64,000 nt of DNA from Actinomycetota bacterium (GCA_005888335.1 VAWY01000032.1:1-64000); one strand, 5' to 3'; numbered from the stretch's first letter, positions 43,746 through 52,756 are shown. The notes: a model not told the origin generated them from the sequence alone. Translations and numbers: made by a program.

Positions 43746-44259
43746 CGCGCTGGGATGCTGCCAGATCGCCCTGCTCGCCCTCGGTTGCGGGGGTGACTCG
43801 GGGGCGCCGGCGCCGCCGGCGGCGCCCGCCCGGATCGTCGTGACGAGCGCCTGGCGCGACGGCGCGACGATCCCGGTGCGCTTCACGTGCTCGGGCGCGG
43901 GCGCCCGGCCGCCGGTCGCCTGGCGGGGCGTGCCGCGGGGCGCCCGCGAGCTGGTCCTCGTCGTGACCGATCCCGACGCGCCCGGCGGGCGCTTCGTGCA
44001 CTGGACCGCGTACGGGATCGCGCCGGACGCGCGCTCGGTGCCCCGGCGCGTGCGCGAGGGGCGCAACTCGGCGGGCAAGACCGGGTGGACGCCGCCGTGC
44101 CCGCCGAAGGGCGACCGGCCGCACCGCTACGTCTTCGCGCTCTACGCGCTGGGGAGGCGATCGGGCCTCGCGGCGGGCGCCGAGCCCGATCGGGTCATCG
44201 GCGCGCTGCGCGGCGCCCTCGCGCGCGGGGCGATGACGGGGCGCTTCGGCCGGCGCTGA
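43714..44259 (+). CDS. PEBP/YbhB-like lipoprotein (Raf kinase inhibitor-like)
   Basis: 181 residues from GTG 43714. A lipoprotein signal (APRRAWSRAIALG, then IALLALGC) precedes the PEBP domain: ATIPVRFTCSGAGARPPVAW, VLVVTDPDAPGGRFVHWTAY (DPDAP phosphate-binding motif with His), GKTGWTPPCPPKGDRPHRY (GxRP/PPxGxHR region), and YVFALYAL. The start inside the aroH 5' end is chosen because it gives a complete signal peptide. The 3' end overlaps the convergent rluB by 65 bp. Ligand unknown. Confidence 0.8.
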   Translation: MAPRRAWSRAIALGCCQIALLALGCGGDSGAPAPPAAPARIVVTSAWRDGATIPVRFTCSGAGARPPVAWRGVPRGARELVLVVTDPDAPGGRFVHWTAYGIAPDARSVPRRVREGRNSAGKTGWTPPCPPKGDRPHRYVFALYALGRRSGLAAGAEPDRVIGALRGALARGAMTGRFGRR

Positions 44260-44941
44260 GGCGCTCGACCTCCTCGCGGCGCAGGCGCCGGGCGGCGCCG
44301 GGCGCCAGGTCGCCGAGGCGCAGCGGCCCGAAGGCGATGCGCTGCAGCTCGACGACGGGGTGGCCGACCGCCTCGCACATCCGCCGGACCTGGCGCTTGC
44401 GGCCCTCGTGGATCGTGAGCTCGAGGAGGTCGGCGCCCAGGCGCCGCACGCGAGCGGGCGCCGTGCTGCCGTCGTCGAGCTCGACGCCCTGGCGCAGGCG
44501 GCGGACCGCGTCGTCGCCGACCGGCCCCCTCGCCACGCGGGCTCGGTAGGTCTTGGGCACCTCGAAGCTCGGGTGGGTCAGCCGGTGCGCGAGCTCGCCG
44601 TCGTTGGTGAGCAGGATCAGCCCGGTGCTGTCGGCGTCCAGGCGCCCGACCGGGTACAGCCGCCCCGCGCCGCGCGGAGCCAGCTCGACGACGGTGGGCC
44701 GGGCGTGGGTGTCGCGCGCCGTGGAGACCACGCCCCTGGGCTTGTGCACCGCGTAGACGACGCGCTCGCGCGGCGCGCGCAGCGGCTCGCCGTCGAGCGC
44801 GACGCCGCTCGCGTCGTCGACGTCGCGCGCCGGGTCGGTGACGACCTCCCCGCCCACGCTGACCCGTCCCGCGCGGACGATGTCCTCGGAGGCGCGCCGG
44901 GAGGCGACGCCGTTGTGGGCGAGGTACTTGGCCAGGCGCAT
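44195..44941 (-). CDS. rluB: 23S rRNA pseudouridine synthase, RsuA/RluB family
   Basis: 248 residues: an S4 domain (RLAKYLAHNGVASRRASEDIVR) and a catalytic domain with GRLDADSTGLILLTNDGELAH (catalytic Asp), KTYRARV and EGRKRQVRRMCEAVGHPV. The C-terminus ends in a basic GRRAARR tail. In the usual Gram-positive order it follows scpB; here a LysM/SLT gene and plus-strand rlmN intervene. RluB is preferred over RluE/F because of the scpAB-aroH context. Confidence 0.9.
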   Translation of the reverse strand: MRLAKYLAHNGVASRRASEDIVRAGRVSVGGEVVTDPARDVDDASGVALDGEPLRAPRERVVYAVHKPRGVVSTARDTHARPTVVELAPRGAGRLYPVGRLDADSTGLILLTNDGELAHRLTHPSFEVPKTYRARVARGPVGDDAVRRLRQGVELDDGSTAPARVRRLGADLLELTIHEGRKRQVRRMCEAVGHPVVELQRIAFGPLRLGDLAPGAARRLRREEVERLSAGRSAPSSPRARGRRAARR

Positions 44942-44953
44942 ACCCTGACCAGC

Positions 44954-45943
44954 ATGGACCTCGAGGCGCTGCAGCGCACCCTTGACGAGCTCGGTCAGCC
45001 CCGCTTCCGGGCCGGCCAGGTGTGGGCGTGGGCGGCGCGCGGCGCGCAAGGCTACGGCGAGATGACCAACGTCCCGGCGGGCCTGCGCGAGCAGCTCGCG
45101 ACGCGCGTGCCGTTCTCGACGCTCGCCCTCGAGGACGAGGCCCACTCGCGCGACGGGACCGTCAAGGCGCTGTTTCGCACGCACGACGGCCGCCCCGTCG
45201 AGGCGGTGTTGATGCGCTACCGCGACGGCCGGCACTCGGTCTGCGTCTCGTCACAGTCCGGCTGCCCGCTGACGTGCACGTTCTGCGCGACCGGGTCGAT
45301 GCGCTTCGGCCGCAACCTGACGGGGAGCGAGATCCTCGACCAGGTCCTGCACTTCCGGCGCATGGAGCCCCTCGACCACCTGGTGTTCATGGGGATGGGC
45401 GAGCCGCTGATGAACGTCGACGCGGTGCTCGCGGCGGCGCGCCGGCTGCCCGACGCCGGCATCACGCACCGCCGCACGACGGTCTCGACGGTCGGCTGGC
45501 TGCCCGGGCTTGAAGCGTTCGCTGCGTGCGGTATGCCGCTGCGCCTCGCCTTCTCGCTCCATGCCCCAGACGACGAGCTGCGCTCGCGGATCATGCCCGT
45601 CAACGAGCGCTATCCGCTCGCCGACGTGCTCGCCGCCTGCCGCGCGCACTTCGAGCGCACCAACCGGACGGTGTTCATCGAGTACGTCATGCTCGCCGGC
45701 GTCAACGACGCGCCGGCGCAGGCGCGGGCGGTCGCCGAGCTGCTCGGGCCCGGACGCGCGTTTCGCGTCAACCTCATCCCGTACAACCCGACTGGGATGT
45801 ACGAGGGCTCCTCGCGCGAGGCGATCGCCGCGTTCAAGGCGGTGCTCGAGGAGCACGGCGTCCGCGCGACGGTCCGGCTGACGCGCGGGCGCGACATCGA
45901 GGCGGCCTGCGGGCAGCTGGCGGCGCACGCGGCCGCGGCGTAG
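44954..45943 (+). CDS. rlmN: Dual-specificity 23S rRNA/tRNA A2 methyltransferase RlmN
   Basis: A 329-residue radical-SAM enzyme with the CxxxCxxC cluster at Cys104, Cys108 and Cys111 (GCPLTCTFCATG). The methyl-carrying Cys seven residues earlier (Cys97) and the second catalytic Cys near 319 (EAACGQ) match the RlmN mechanism. FMGMGEPLMN and LIPYNPTG are also present. The ATG is 12 bp from the divergent rluB start, so the two promoters overlap. Confidence 0.95.
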   Translation: MDLEALQRTLDELGQPRFRAGQVWAWAARGAQGYGEMTNVPAGLREQLATRVPFSTLALEDEAHSRDGTVKALFRTHDGRPVEAVLMRYRDGRHSVCVSSQSGCPLTCTFCATGSMRFGRNLTGSEILDQVLHFRRMEPLDHLVFMGMGEPLMNVDAVLAAARRLPDAGITHRRTTVSTVGWLPGLEAFAACGMPLRLAFSLHAPDDELRSRIMPVNERYPLADVLAACRAHFERTNRTVFIEYVMLAGVNDAPAQARAVAELLGPGRAFRVNLIPYNPTGMYEGSSREAIAAFKAVLEEHGVRATVRLTRGRDIEAACGQLAAHAAAA

Positions 45944-45946
45944 CGC

Positions 45947-46618
45947 GTGCTGCTCGCGGCGGACACCCATCCGTTGCGCGTCTCCGAGATGGTCACGATC
46001 GCCAGGCTGAGCGTGCCGCGCTGGGTGATCGCCTCCGGCCAGGGCCTCACCCGCGCCCAGCGCCTCCCGTTGGGCTACGTCGCCCGCGAAACGCGCAACG
46101 GCCGCGGCCCGTCGCTGTACCTGGCCATCAACCGCGACCACTACGAGCGCGACTGGTTCAGCGCCGACGGGCGGCGCATCCACTGGCGCGTGCACGCGTG
46201 GCGGCACGGCCGCCCCGGCCGGCTGCTGCACGACGTGGCCTTCGGGCCGGGATACCGGGAGTGGGCGATCCCCTCGCTCGGTGTCGTGCGCCGCCGGCAC
46301 GGTGCGTCGGCGAGCGACGGCGGCACGCCCTCCGCGCCGTTGACGCCGCTGGAGGCGTTCCGTCGCGAGCGGGCGCTCGGGACGGCGCGGCGGGTGGGGA
46401 CGGTGCGGGGGTTGCGCCGCTACGTCACGCGCGACCCGGGCCACACGATCGTCTGGCTCGTCAGCCCGCGCACCGGGCGGTTGCGCGAGGAGGCGTTGAC
46501 GGAGCGGGGTGTGCGCGACGGACGGCGGTTCGTGATGGTGCACCGGATCCGGGTTGTGTCGTATCGGCGTTTGGGGGCCGGCGCGGCTGCTTTGCGTCGG
46601 CTCCACGTGGCCGGGTGA
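45947..46618 (+). CDS. Hypothetical protein downstream of rlmN
   Basis: A 223-residue protein starting with GTG 3 bp after the rlmN stop, with strongly coding third-position GC. It is basic and beta-rich (WVIASGQGLTRAQRLPLGYV, SLYLAINRDHYERDWFSADG, YREWAIPSLGVVRRRHG, HTIVWLVSPRTGRLREEAL). There is no membrane segment, signal peptide or cysteine motif. I do not recognise a family. Co-transcription with rlmN is likely. A perfect hairpin starts in its stop codon. Confidence 0.6.
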   Translation: MLLAADTHPLRVSEMVTIARLSVPRWVIASGQGLTRAQRLPLGYVARETRNGRGPSLYLAINRDHYERDWFSADGRRIHWRVHAWRHGRPGRLLHDVAFGPGYREWAIPSLGVVRRRHGASASDGGTPSAPLTPLEAFRRERALGTARRVGTVRGLRRYVTRDPGHTIVWLVSPRTGRLREEALTERGVRDGRRFVMVHRIRVVSYRRLGAGAAALRRLHVAG

Positions 46619-46645
46619 GCGGCGACGGCTTCGCCGTCGCCGCTC
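46617..46645. terminator. Bidirectional terminator hairpin between convergent genes
   Basis: GAGCGGCGACGGC (46617-46629) and GCCGTCGCCGCTC (46633-46645) form a perfect 13-bp stem with a TTC loop. It starts inside the stop codon of the rlmN-linked gene and ends 3 bp before the stop of the convergent LysM/SLT gene, so it can serve both strands. There is no T-tract on either side. Confidence 0.75.
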
Positions 46646-46648
46646 GCG

Positions 46649-47557
46649 CTACCCCCCGTACCTCCCCCGCAACGCCAGCACGTTCGCCACGTACCGCTGC
46701 GTCTCGGGCAACATCCCGATCCGGCGCACAGACGCGAGCCCCTGGTAGTAGCCCGCCGCGGCCATCGCGGGGTCGCCGCCGGTCTCGCGCAGCAGGCGCC
46801 CGAGATAGAGCACGCCCGCGCCCACGTTGTCGATCGGGTTGGCCGGGTCGAGCTTGCGCAGCGCGAGGTTCTGCTGGACCCAGTCCCACGTGCCGGGCAG
46901 GACCTGCATGACGCCGCGCGCGTTGGCCGCCGAGACCATCGCGTTGTTGAAGCCGCTCTCCTGCCAGGCGATGGCCGACGCGAGCGACGCCGGGACGCCG
47001 TTGCGGTTGGCGACCATCGCGATGTCGGCCGGCGACACGCGGCCCGGCGTCGGCGCCGGCGGGGCGGACGACACGACCGTCGGGCGGGCCGCCGTCGTCG
47101 GCAGCGGCGCGCCGGTCGGCAGCTTCAGCGCGGTGCCCGCGACGAGCACGCCGTTCGGGTCGAGGCCGTTCATGAAGGCCATCTGCTGGACGGACACGCC
47201 CGAGCGCGCGGCCAGCGCGGTCAGGGTGTCGCCCGAGCGCACGATGTAGCCGCCCATGGGCTCGGGCGCGGTCGCGGCGGTCGCGACCGCGGGCGCGCCC
47301 GCGGCGACGCCGGCGGCCGGCGCCGCGCCGAGCGCGGCGGACGCCTCGGCCACGCTCGGGATCTTCAGCGTGGTCCCCGCGACGACCGGCGAGGTCTCCG
47401 ACAGGCCGTTGGCCGCCGCGAACGAGCGCGTCGTGAAGTTGTTGGCGGCGGCGATCGACCACAGGGTCTCGCCGGGCTGGACGACGTGCGGTACGGCGGC
47501 CGCGGCAGGAGTTGCGGCCGCGGCGAAGAACGTGAGCGAGGTCAGGAGGAAGCGCAT
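46649..47557 (-). CDS. Secreted LysM-LysM-SLT lytic transglycosylase
   Basis: 302 residues: signal peptide (FLLTSLTFFAAAATPAAAA), LysM 1 (HVVQPGETLWSIAAANNFTT), an Ala-rich linker, LysM 2 (YIVRSGDTLTALAARSGVSV), and a C-terminal SLT domain with AIAWQESGFNN (catalytic Glu), ARGVMQVLPGTWDWV and NVGAGVLYLGRLL. It should cleave peptidoglycan at the cell surface. It lies downstream of scpB on the same strand. The ATG at 47557 is 66 bp from the scpB stop. Confidence 0.92.
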   Translation of the reverse strand: MRFLLTSLTFFAAAATPAAAAVPHVVQPGETLWSIAAANNFTTRSFAAANGLSETSPVVAGTTLKIPSVAEASAALGAAPAAGVAAGAPAVATAATAPEPMGGYIVRSGDTLTALAARSGVSVQQMAFMNGLDPNGVLVAGTALKLPTGAPLPTTAARPTVVSSAPPAPTPGRVSPADIAMVANRNGVPASLASAIAWQESGFNNAMVSAANARGVMQVLPGTWDWVQQNLALRKLDPANPIDNVGAGVLYLGRLLRETGGDPAMAAAGYYQGLASVRRIGMLPETQRYVANVLALRGRYGG

Positions 47558-47623
47558 GCGAGCACGGTCCCCGGCGCCGGGGGGCGGGGCAACTGAGCGC
47601 GCGCGATTACGGTTCCTTGCAGG

Positions 47624-48232
47624 CTAATTGTCGCCGGTGCGGGCGTCCCCGGCGCGCAGGAGGCGCTCGCGCAGCTCGGCCTCGTCCTCAGGCGAGGGAT
47701 CCCACTGCGCGACGTCGGGCAGCTCGTCGAGCGAGCGCAGCCCGAAGAGCTTGAGGAAGCGCGGCGTCGTGCGGTACAGCACGGCGCCGAACTGCGAGCG
47801 GCCCGCCTCCTCGATGAGCCCGCGCTCGAGCAGCGTCGCCGTCGCCGAATCCGACGCGACCCCGCGGATGCGTGCCATCTCGGGCCGCGACACGGGCTGC
47901 AGGTAGGCCACGATCGACAGCGCCTCGGCCTGCGCGGGCGTCAGCGGCGGCGTCCGCGGGCGCGCGAGCAGCCGCCGCGCTGCCTCCTCGGCGACGGGAT
48001 CGGTGGCCAGCGTCCAGCCGCCGGCGACCTCGCGCAGCGCGACGCCGCGCCCCGCGCACGCCTCGCGCAGCTCTCCCAGCGCCGCCTCGACCTCCTCGGC
48101 GGTCGCCTCGCACGCCTCGGCCAGCTCGGCCGCCGGCACCGGCTCGGCCGACAGGAACAGCAGCGCCTCGACGATCCGCGCCAGCTCGGTCACGCTGCCA
48201 ACATCGGCACGGATGCCATCGTCGGCATTCAT
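47624..48232 (-). CDS. scpB: Segregation and condensation protein ScpB
   Basis: ScpB, 202 residues, has two winged-helix units: IVEALLFLSAEPVPAAELAE, then LTPAQAEALSIVAYLQPVSRPEMARIRG with LLERGLIEEAGRSQFGAVLY and TTPRFLKLFGLRSLDELPD. It bridges SMC and the kleisin ScpA. The ATG overlaps the scpA stop (ATGA). Confidence 0.95.
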   Translation of the reverse strand: MNADDGIRADVGSVTELARIVEALLFLSAEPVPAAELAEACEATAEEVEAALGELREACAGRGVALREVAGGWTLATDPVAEEAARRLLARPRTPPLTPAQAEALSIVAYLQPVSRPEMARIRGVASDSATATLLERGLIEEAGRSQFGAVLYRTTPRFLKLFGLRSLDELPDVAQWDPSPEDEAELRERLLRAGDARTGDN

Positions 48233-48969
48233 GCCGCATCGACCTCCGCCGCCCGCGCCCGCGGCGCGACGGTGATGTCGCCGAACGGCTCGTCCTGCTC
48301 CCACGTCGCCTCGCCGCGCTTGTAGAGCTCGAGCAGCGCCCACAAGGTCACCGCGACCGTCACCCGGTCGGCGCCGCGCACGGCTTCGTCGAAGGACACC
48401 GCCCCGCGGCGCAGCAGCGACCGCAGCACCGCGAGGCGCTCGCCGACCGTCACCTTGGCGATCGTCAGATGGCGCAGGTCGATGCGCTCGGGCGCGCGCA
48501 GGAGCCCGCCCAGCGCCGCGCCCAGCCGCGCGGGGTCGTAGACGGCCTCGAGGTCGTCGAGCGAGGCGCGCCGCGCCCACGCCGGCGGCGGCACGCTGCG
48601 GTAGCGCACGCCCTCCTCGGTGGCCAGCCGCTCGCGCAGGTACGCGCTGGCGGCCCGGTAGCGCCGCGCCTCGAGCATCCGCGCGAGCAGCTCCTCGGCG
48701 GCGACGTCGGGCTCGACGTCGAGCAGCTCCTCCTCCTCGCGCGGGAGCATGAGCCGCGACTTGAGCTCCAGCAGCGCAGCGATCAGCACGAGGAACTCGG
48801 TCGCCACCTCGAGGTCCAGCTCGCCGCGTGCCTCGAGGTGGTCCAGGTAGGCGAGCACGACGTCGGCGAGCTCCACCTCCAGCAGGTCGACCTCCTCGCG
48901 CAGGACGAGCGTCAGCAGCAGGTCGAACGGCCCCGAGAAGACCTCGAGGTCGAGCTCCAGGTCGCGCAT
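48229..48969 (-). CDS. scpA: Segregation and condensation protein ScpA (kleisin)
   Basis: ScpA, 246 residues: LEVFSGPFDLLLTLVLREEVDLLEV, then ATEFLVLIAALLELKSRLML (kleisin N-terminal motif) and a C-terminal winged helix (ITVAPRARAAEV region preceded by LWALLELYKRGE). With ScpB it forms the SMC complex that compacts DNA. The ATG is 11 bp from the trpS stop, so trpS-scpA-scpB is one transcript. Confidence 0.94.
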   Translation of the reverse strand: MRDLELDLEVFSGPFDLLLTLVLREEVDLLEVELADVVLAYLDHLEARGELDLEVATEFLVLIAALLELKSRLMLPREEEELLDVEPDVAAEELLARMLEARRYRAASAYLRERLATEEGVRYRSVPPPAWARRASLDDLEAVYDPARLGAALGGLLRAPERIDLRHLTIAKVTVGERLAVLRSLLRRGAVSFDEAVRGADRVTVAVTLWALLELYKRGEATWEQDEPFGDITVAPRARAAEVDAA

Positions 48970-48980
48970 GCCCCGGGAAG

Positions 48981-49970
48981 CTAGCGGGGCGGCCCGACGC
49001 CCATGCGTTCGCGGACGTCCGCGACGACGGGACCCGCGATGGCGCGGGCCTTCTCGGCGCCCTCGGCGAGGATCGCCTCCAGGCGCGCCTCGTCGGCGCG
49101 CAGCTCGCCGTAGCGCTCGCGCACGGGGGCGAGGTACGCGACGACCTCCTCGGCGACCGCCTGCTTGAGGTCGCCGTACCCGCGCGCGCCCGCCATCGAG
49201 GCCTCCGCGTCGGCGACGCTCGTGCCGCGGACCGCCGCGAGGATCTCGAGCAGGTTCGAGATCCCCGGCTTGTCCGGCGCCGCACGGATCTCGGTGCCCG
49301 AGTCGGTCACGGCGCGCTTGAACTTCTTGGTGACCACCGCCGGCTCGTCGAGCACGTAGACGGTCCCCTCCTCGCTGCCGCCGGTCGTCGACATCTTCCC
49401 GTACGGATCCTGGAGGTCCATGATTCGCGCCCCGACTGGCGGGATCCGGTGCTCGGGCACGACGAGCGTCTCGCCGAAGCGGGCGTTGAAGCGCTTGGCG
49501 ACGTCGCGCATCAGCTCGAGGTGCTCGCGCTGGTCCTCGCCGACCGGGACCTCGTCGGCGCGGTACGCGAGCACGTCGGCCGCCTGCAGGACCGGATAGA
49601 AGAGCAGGCCCGCGGAGACGAGCTCGCGCTGGGCGATCGACTTGTCGCGGAACTGGTGCATGCGGTTGAGCTCGCCGAGCGCGGTCACCGAGCACAGCAG
49701 CCAGCACAGCTCGGTGTGCTCCTGCACGTCGCCCTGGCGGAACAGGAGGCAGCGCGCGGGATCGAGCCCGGCGGCGATGAGGATCGCCGCGGTGTCGTAC
49801 AGGCGCTCGCGCAGCTCACCGGGCTCGTAGGGCACGGTGGTCGCGTGAAGGTCCACGATGCAGAAGATCGCCTCACCACGCTCCTGTGAGGCCACGTACT
49901 GCGTGATCGCGCCGATGTAGTTGCCCAGGTGCTTGCGACCTGTGGGCTGGATGCCGCTGAAGATGCGCAC
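48981..49970 (-). CDS. trpS: Tryptophanyl-tRNA synthetase
   Basis: TrpRS, 329 residues from GTG 49970 (MRIFSGIQPTGRKHLGNYIG, the HIGH-like HLGN). FCIVDLHATT, PVLQAADVLAYRADEVPVGEDQ and the signature DPYGKMSTTGG (KMSKS variant) complete it. An in-frame TTG at 50012 would add 14 unlikely residues. The 86-bp divergent gap to the secreted-protein gene contains no Trp-rich leader ORF. Confidence 0.96.
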   Translation of the reverse strand: MRIFSGIQPTGRKHLGNYIGAITQYVASQERGEAIFCIVDLHATTVPYEPGELRERLYDTAAILIAAGLDPARCLLFRQGDVQEHTELCWLLCSVTALGELNRMHQFRDKSIAQRELVSAGLLFYPVLQAADVLAYRADEVPVGEDQREHLELMRDVAKRFNARFGETLVVPEHRIPPVGARIMDLQDPYGKMSTTGGSEEGTVYVLDEPAVVTKKFKRAVTDSGTEIRAAPDKPGISNLLEILAAVRGTSVADAEASMAGARGYGDLKQAVAEEVVAYLAPVRERYGELRADEARLEAILAEGAEKARAIAGPVVADVRERMGVGPPR

Positions 49971-50056
49971 GGGCGCGGCAGCGTAGTGGCCGTTGCGCGA
50001 ACTTTTTCCCAACGCTGCGGTAAAGCGCCATATTCTCGTCCTCCCCCGTCAACAAC

Positions 50057-51013
50057 ATGCCGGAGCAGATGAGCATGGAAGCCCCCCGGGTCCTTCGGGC
50101 AAGAACTGCCCTTCTCCGCCTTGCGCCCCTCGCGTGCGCCGCCGCCCTTCTCCCAGCCGCACCCGCCTCCGCGGCGTTTGCGCCCCAGCTGTCGATCAAC
50201 TTCAGCCCGGCGACGCCCGGCGCGCCGACAGCGATCACGGCGACCCAGACCCAGCAGCCCGGCGAGACGCCGGCCAAGACGGTCATCGTCTCGTTCCCCG
50301 TCGGCTTCGCGCCGAACCCGGGTGCGAAGGCGACGATCTGCCCGCCGCCTGACTCTGACTCGCCGCTGCGCTGCCCGCCCTCCAGCCAGCTCGGCACCGC
50401 GACAGCGGACGCCGACGCCTTCGGATACCAGCCGCACTACCAGGGCTGGGTCTACTTCGGCGGCCCGATCGCCGGCAAGATCGGCGCCTTCGGGCTCGAC
50501 ATCCTGCTCATCAGCGACCAGTTCGGCGAGCAGAACATCTTCGCCACCGCGCAGCTGCGCCCCGACGGCGGCTACGACAACGTCTTCGACAACCTGCCCA
50601 ACGCGCTGGTGACCTCGTTCACGCTGTCGCTGCAGGGCGGTGACCTCGCGCTGCTGCAGACGCCGCAGAAGTGCGGCACCTACAACATCGGCGCCCAGTA
50701 CGTCAGCCAGAATGGCGACACGTCGAGCCAGTCGATCCCGTTCAACATCACGTGCAAGCCGACCGCGCCGGCGAAGCCCAAGGTCAGCGCCGCCGGCCTC
50801 GCACGCACCGGGGTCGCGAGCTTCACGCTCAGCAAGGCCTCCAAGGTGACGGTGACGATCACGCGCGGCGGACAGCGCGTGAAGCGCCGCACGGTCCAGG
50901 GCACCAAGGGCGCCAACAAGGTGAAGATGGGCACCCTGCGCGCGGGCCGCTACACGGTCACGATCGCGGCGGCCGGCGGCAACACCGTCCGGCGCACGGT
51001 CAAGATCGGGTAG
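50057..51013 (+). CDS. Secreted protein of unknown function
   Basis: 318 residues: a signal peptide (LRLAPLACAAALLPAAPASA), then a beta-rich domain (PQLSINFSPATPGAPTAITA; VIVSFPVGFAPNPGAKATIC; PKCG-type cysteines in QTPQKCGTYNIG and NITCKP), and a C-terminal Ig-like segment (ASKVTVTITRGGQRVKRRTV). The order suggests an exported adhesin-like or envelope protein. The start lies ~20 bp after a TATTCT box at 50031-50036 in an unusually A/T-rich patch. Family not recognised. The 3' end overlaps the Crp-like gene by 14 bp. Confidence 0.65.
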   Translation: MPEQMSMEAPRVLRARTALLRLAPLACAAALLPAAPASAAFAPQLSINFSPATPGAPTAITATQTQQPGETPAKTVIVSFPVGFAPNPGAKATICPPPDSDSPLRCPPSSQLGTATADADAFGYQPHYQGWVYFGGPIAGKIGAFGLDILLISDQFGEQNIFATAQLRPDGGYDNVFDNLPNALVTSFTLSLQGGDLALLQTPQKCGTYNIGAQYVSQNGDTSSQSIPFNITCKPTAPAKPKVSAAGLARTGVASFTLSKASKVTVTITRGGQRVKRRTVQGTKGANKVKMGTLRAGRYTVTIAAAGGNTVRRTVKIG

Positions 51014-51875
51014 CCGGACTCGGATGGCGCGCGCGGCGGAGGGCCGCGCGCGCCGTCCCGCCGTCATCGGCGGCGTGCAGCCCGTCGTCGCGCAGCTGGG
51101 CGAGTCCCGGCGCTCCCGTGCGCCCCTCGCCCCACGGCGACGCCGTCGCCGGCAAGCTGCGCATCGACTCAGGCGGCGGGCCTCGCAGCAGCCAGGCGCC
51201 GTCCGCGCGACGTTCGACGAGCCCGCGGCGCGCGAGCACGCCGATCGCCGTCGTGACCGACGGGCGCCGCGCGCCGACCAGCCGCGCGATCGCCTTGTGG
51301 GTCAGCCGCACGGGCACGACGATCTCGTCGGTCCGCACCCGGCCCCAGCGCTCGGCCAGATGCCAGAGCAGCGTCAGCACGCGGTCGTCGACGCGGGTGA
51401 ACTGCCCGATCGCCTGCAGGACGGCAAGCCGGCTGAAGCGGCGCTCGGAGCGCTCGAGCAGGGCGGCTCCCAGCTCCGGCCAGCGGCGCAACGCGGCGGC
51501 GAACGGCGCGTCGAGCCAGGCGACCCGCGTCGGCTCCAGCGCGGTCCACGCCGTTTGCGTCCCGACGAACGGCACGGTCTGGTCGGCGTCCTCGGGCAGC
51601 ACGAGATCGCCCGCCCCGAGCAGCTCCGCGCTGACCGAGCCGGCGATCGTCAGCTCGCGGACGAGCAGCCCGTCGAGCACCAGGCCGCCGAACAGGCACT
51701 TCCCGTGCGCCACGGGAATCGGGCGCCACGAGCCCGGTCGGACCGACTCGAGGATGCCGACGGTCTGGCGCGCCGCCACCTGCGCCTCGTGCTCGTCGAG
51801 GCGATGCGCCAGATCGGGGTCCTCGTCGAGCACGCGGACGAGGCGTGGGCGCTGCTGGACCGGAGGCTCATCCAT
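51000..51875 (-). CDS. Crp/Fnr family transcriptional regulator
   Basis: 291 residues: a cyclic-nucleotide-binding-like barrel (KCLFGGLVLDGLLVRELTIAGSVSAELLGAGDLVLP, with no obvious cAMP Arg/Ser pair), a dimer helix (LERSERRFSRLAVLQAIGQF), and a Crp-type winged helix (VRLTHKAIARLVGARRPSVTTAIGVLARRGLVERR). A ~55-residue disordered tail follows. ATG 51875 is preferred to a start at 51938. Effector and targets are unknown. Its promoter region is shared with the divergent sigma factor gene. Confidence 0.85.
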   Translation of the reverse strand: MDEPPVQQRPRLVRVLDEDPDLAHRLDEHEAQVAARQTVGILESVRPGSWRPIPVAHGKCLFGGLVLDGLLVRELTIAGSVSAELLGAGDLVLPEDADQTVPFVGTQTAWTALEPTRVAWLDAPFAAALRRWPELGAALLERSERRFSRLAVLQAIGQFTRVDDRVLTLLWHLAERWGRVRTDEIVVPVRLTHKAIARLVGARRPSVTTAIGVLARRGLVERRADGAWLLRGPPPESMRSLPATASPWGEGRTGAPGLAQLRDDGLHAADDGGTARAALRRARHPSPATRS

Positions 51876-51952
51876 GAGGCGTTCGCATTCTGACGCGGAA
51901 TCCTGCTCGTGTGTGTACCCAAGCCGCCGACCGGTCACGCTCCAAAGCGAAC

Positions 51953-52738
51953 ATGGCGGCTGAGCCCATTCCCTGCGACCCCACCGAGCGCCCTTGCCCA
52001 GGGCCGTCGGAGGCCTGGCTGCTGGCTCGCTACCACCGCCAGCACGACGGCACGGCGCGCGAGGAGCTCGTGCGGCGGATGATGCCGCTCGTCCGTCGCG
52101 TGGCGACCTCCTACGGCGCGCGCGGGCACGGCGACGACCTCGAGCAGGTGGCGGCGCTCGGGCTCTTCAAGGCCATCGAGCGCTACGACCCCGCGTACCA
52201 CGTGCCCCTGCGCACCTACGCGATCCCGACGATGTTCGGCGAGGTGCGCCGCTACCTGCGCGACCACGCCTGGGCCGTGCGTGTGCCGCGCCCTCTGCAG
52301 GAGCGCGTGCTCGAGGCGACCAAGGCGGTCGACCGCCTGAGCGCCCGGGTCGGCCGAGCGCCGACGCCCGGCGAGGTGGCCGGCGAGATGGGCTGCGAGC
52401 TCGAGGACGCGCTCGAGGCGCTGCAGGCCGGCTCCGCCTACTCGGCGGTCTCGCTCGACGCCCCGGCCGGGGCGATCGAGGACGGCGAGCGGACGCTGGG
52501 CGACACGGTCGGCTACGACGACGAGCGCATCGAGCTCGCCGAGGAGGTCGCGGCGCTGCGCGCCCTGCGCGACGTCCTCGACGACCGCGACCGGCGCGTG
52601 CTGTACCTGCGCTTCGTCGAGGACCTCACGCAGACCGAGATCGCCAAGCGCATCGGCGTCTCGCAGATGCAGGTCTCGCGGCTCATCCGCAAGGCGCTCG
52701 AGCGCCTGAGCGAGCGAGCCGAGTGCGCCGCCGCCTGA
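51953..52738 (+). CDS. RNA polymerase sigma factor, SigB/SigF type
   Basis: A 261-residue group 3 sigma factor. Region 2 (EELVRRMMPLVRRVATSYGARGHGDDLEQVAALGLFKAIERYDP, then LRTYAIPTMFGEVRRYLRDHAWAVRVPRPLQE) is the SigB/SigF pattern. Region 3 (LSARVGRAPTPGEVAGEMG) and region 4 (RVLYLRFVEDLTQTEIAKRIGVSQMQVSRLIRKAL) follow. The ATG at 51953 fits family length. It is a stress or developmental sigma factor by family. A candidate anti-sigma kinase gene lies 350 bp downstream on the other strand. Confidence 0.92.
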   Translation: MAAEPIPCDPTERPCPGPSEAWLLARYHRQHDGTAREELVRRMMPLVRRVATSYGARGHGDDLEQVAALGLFKAIERYDPAYHVPLRTYAIPTMFGEVRRYLRDHAWAVRVPRPLQERVLEATKAVDRLSARVGRAPTPGEVAGEMGCELEDALEALQAGSAYSAVSLDAPAGAIEDGERTLGDTVGYDDERIELAEEVAALRALRDVLDDRDRRVLYLRFVEDLTQTEIAKRIGVSQMQVSRLIRKALERLSERAECAAA

Positions 52739-52756
52739 TCCGGTTACGCTGCGCGC

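Noticed and set aside
49971..50056. Trp-rich leader or T-box upstream of trpS
   Set aside because: No short ORF with Trp codons, no T-box sequence and no specifier loop in the 86-bp gap.
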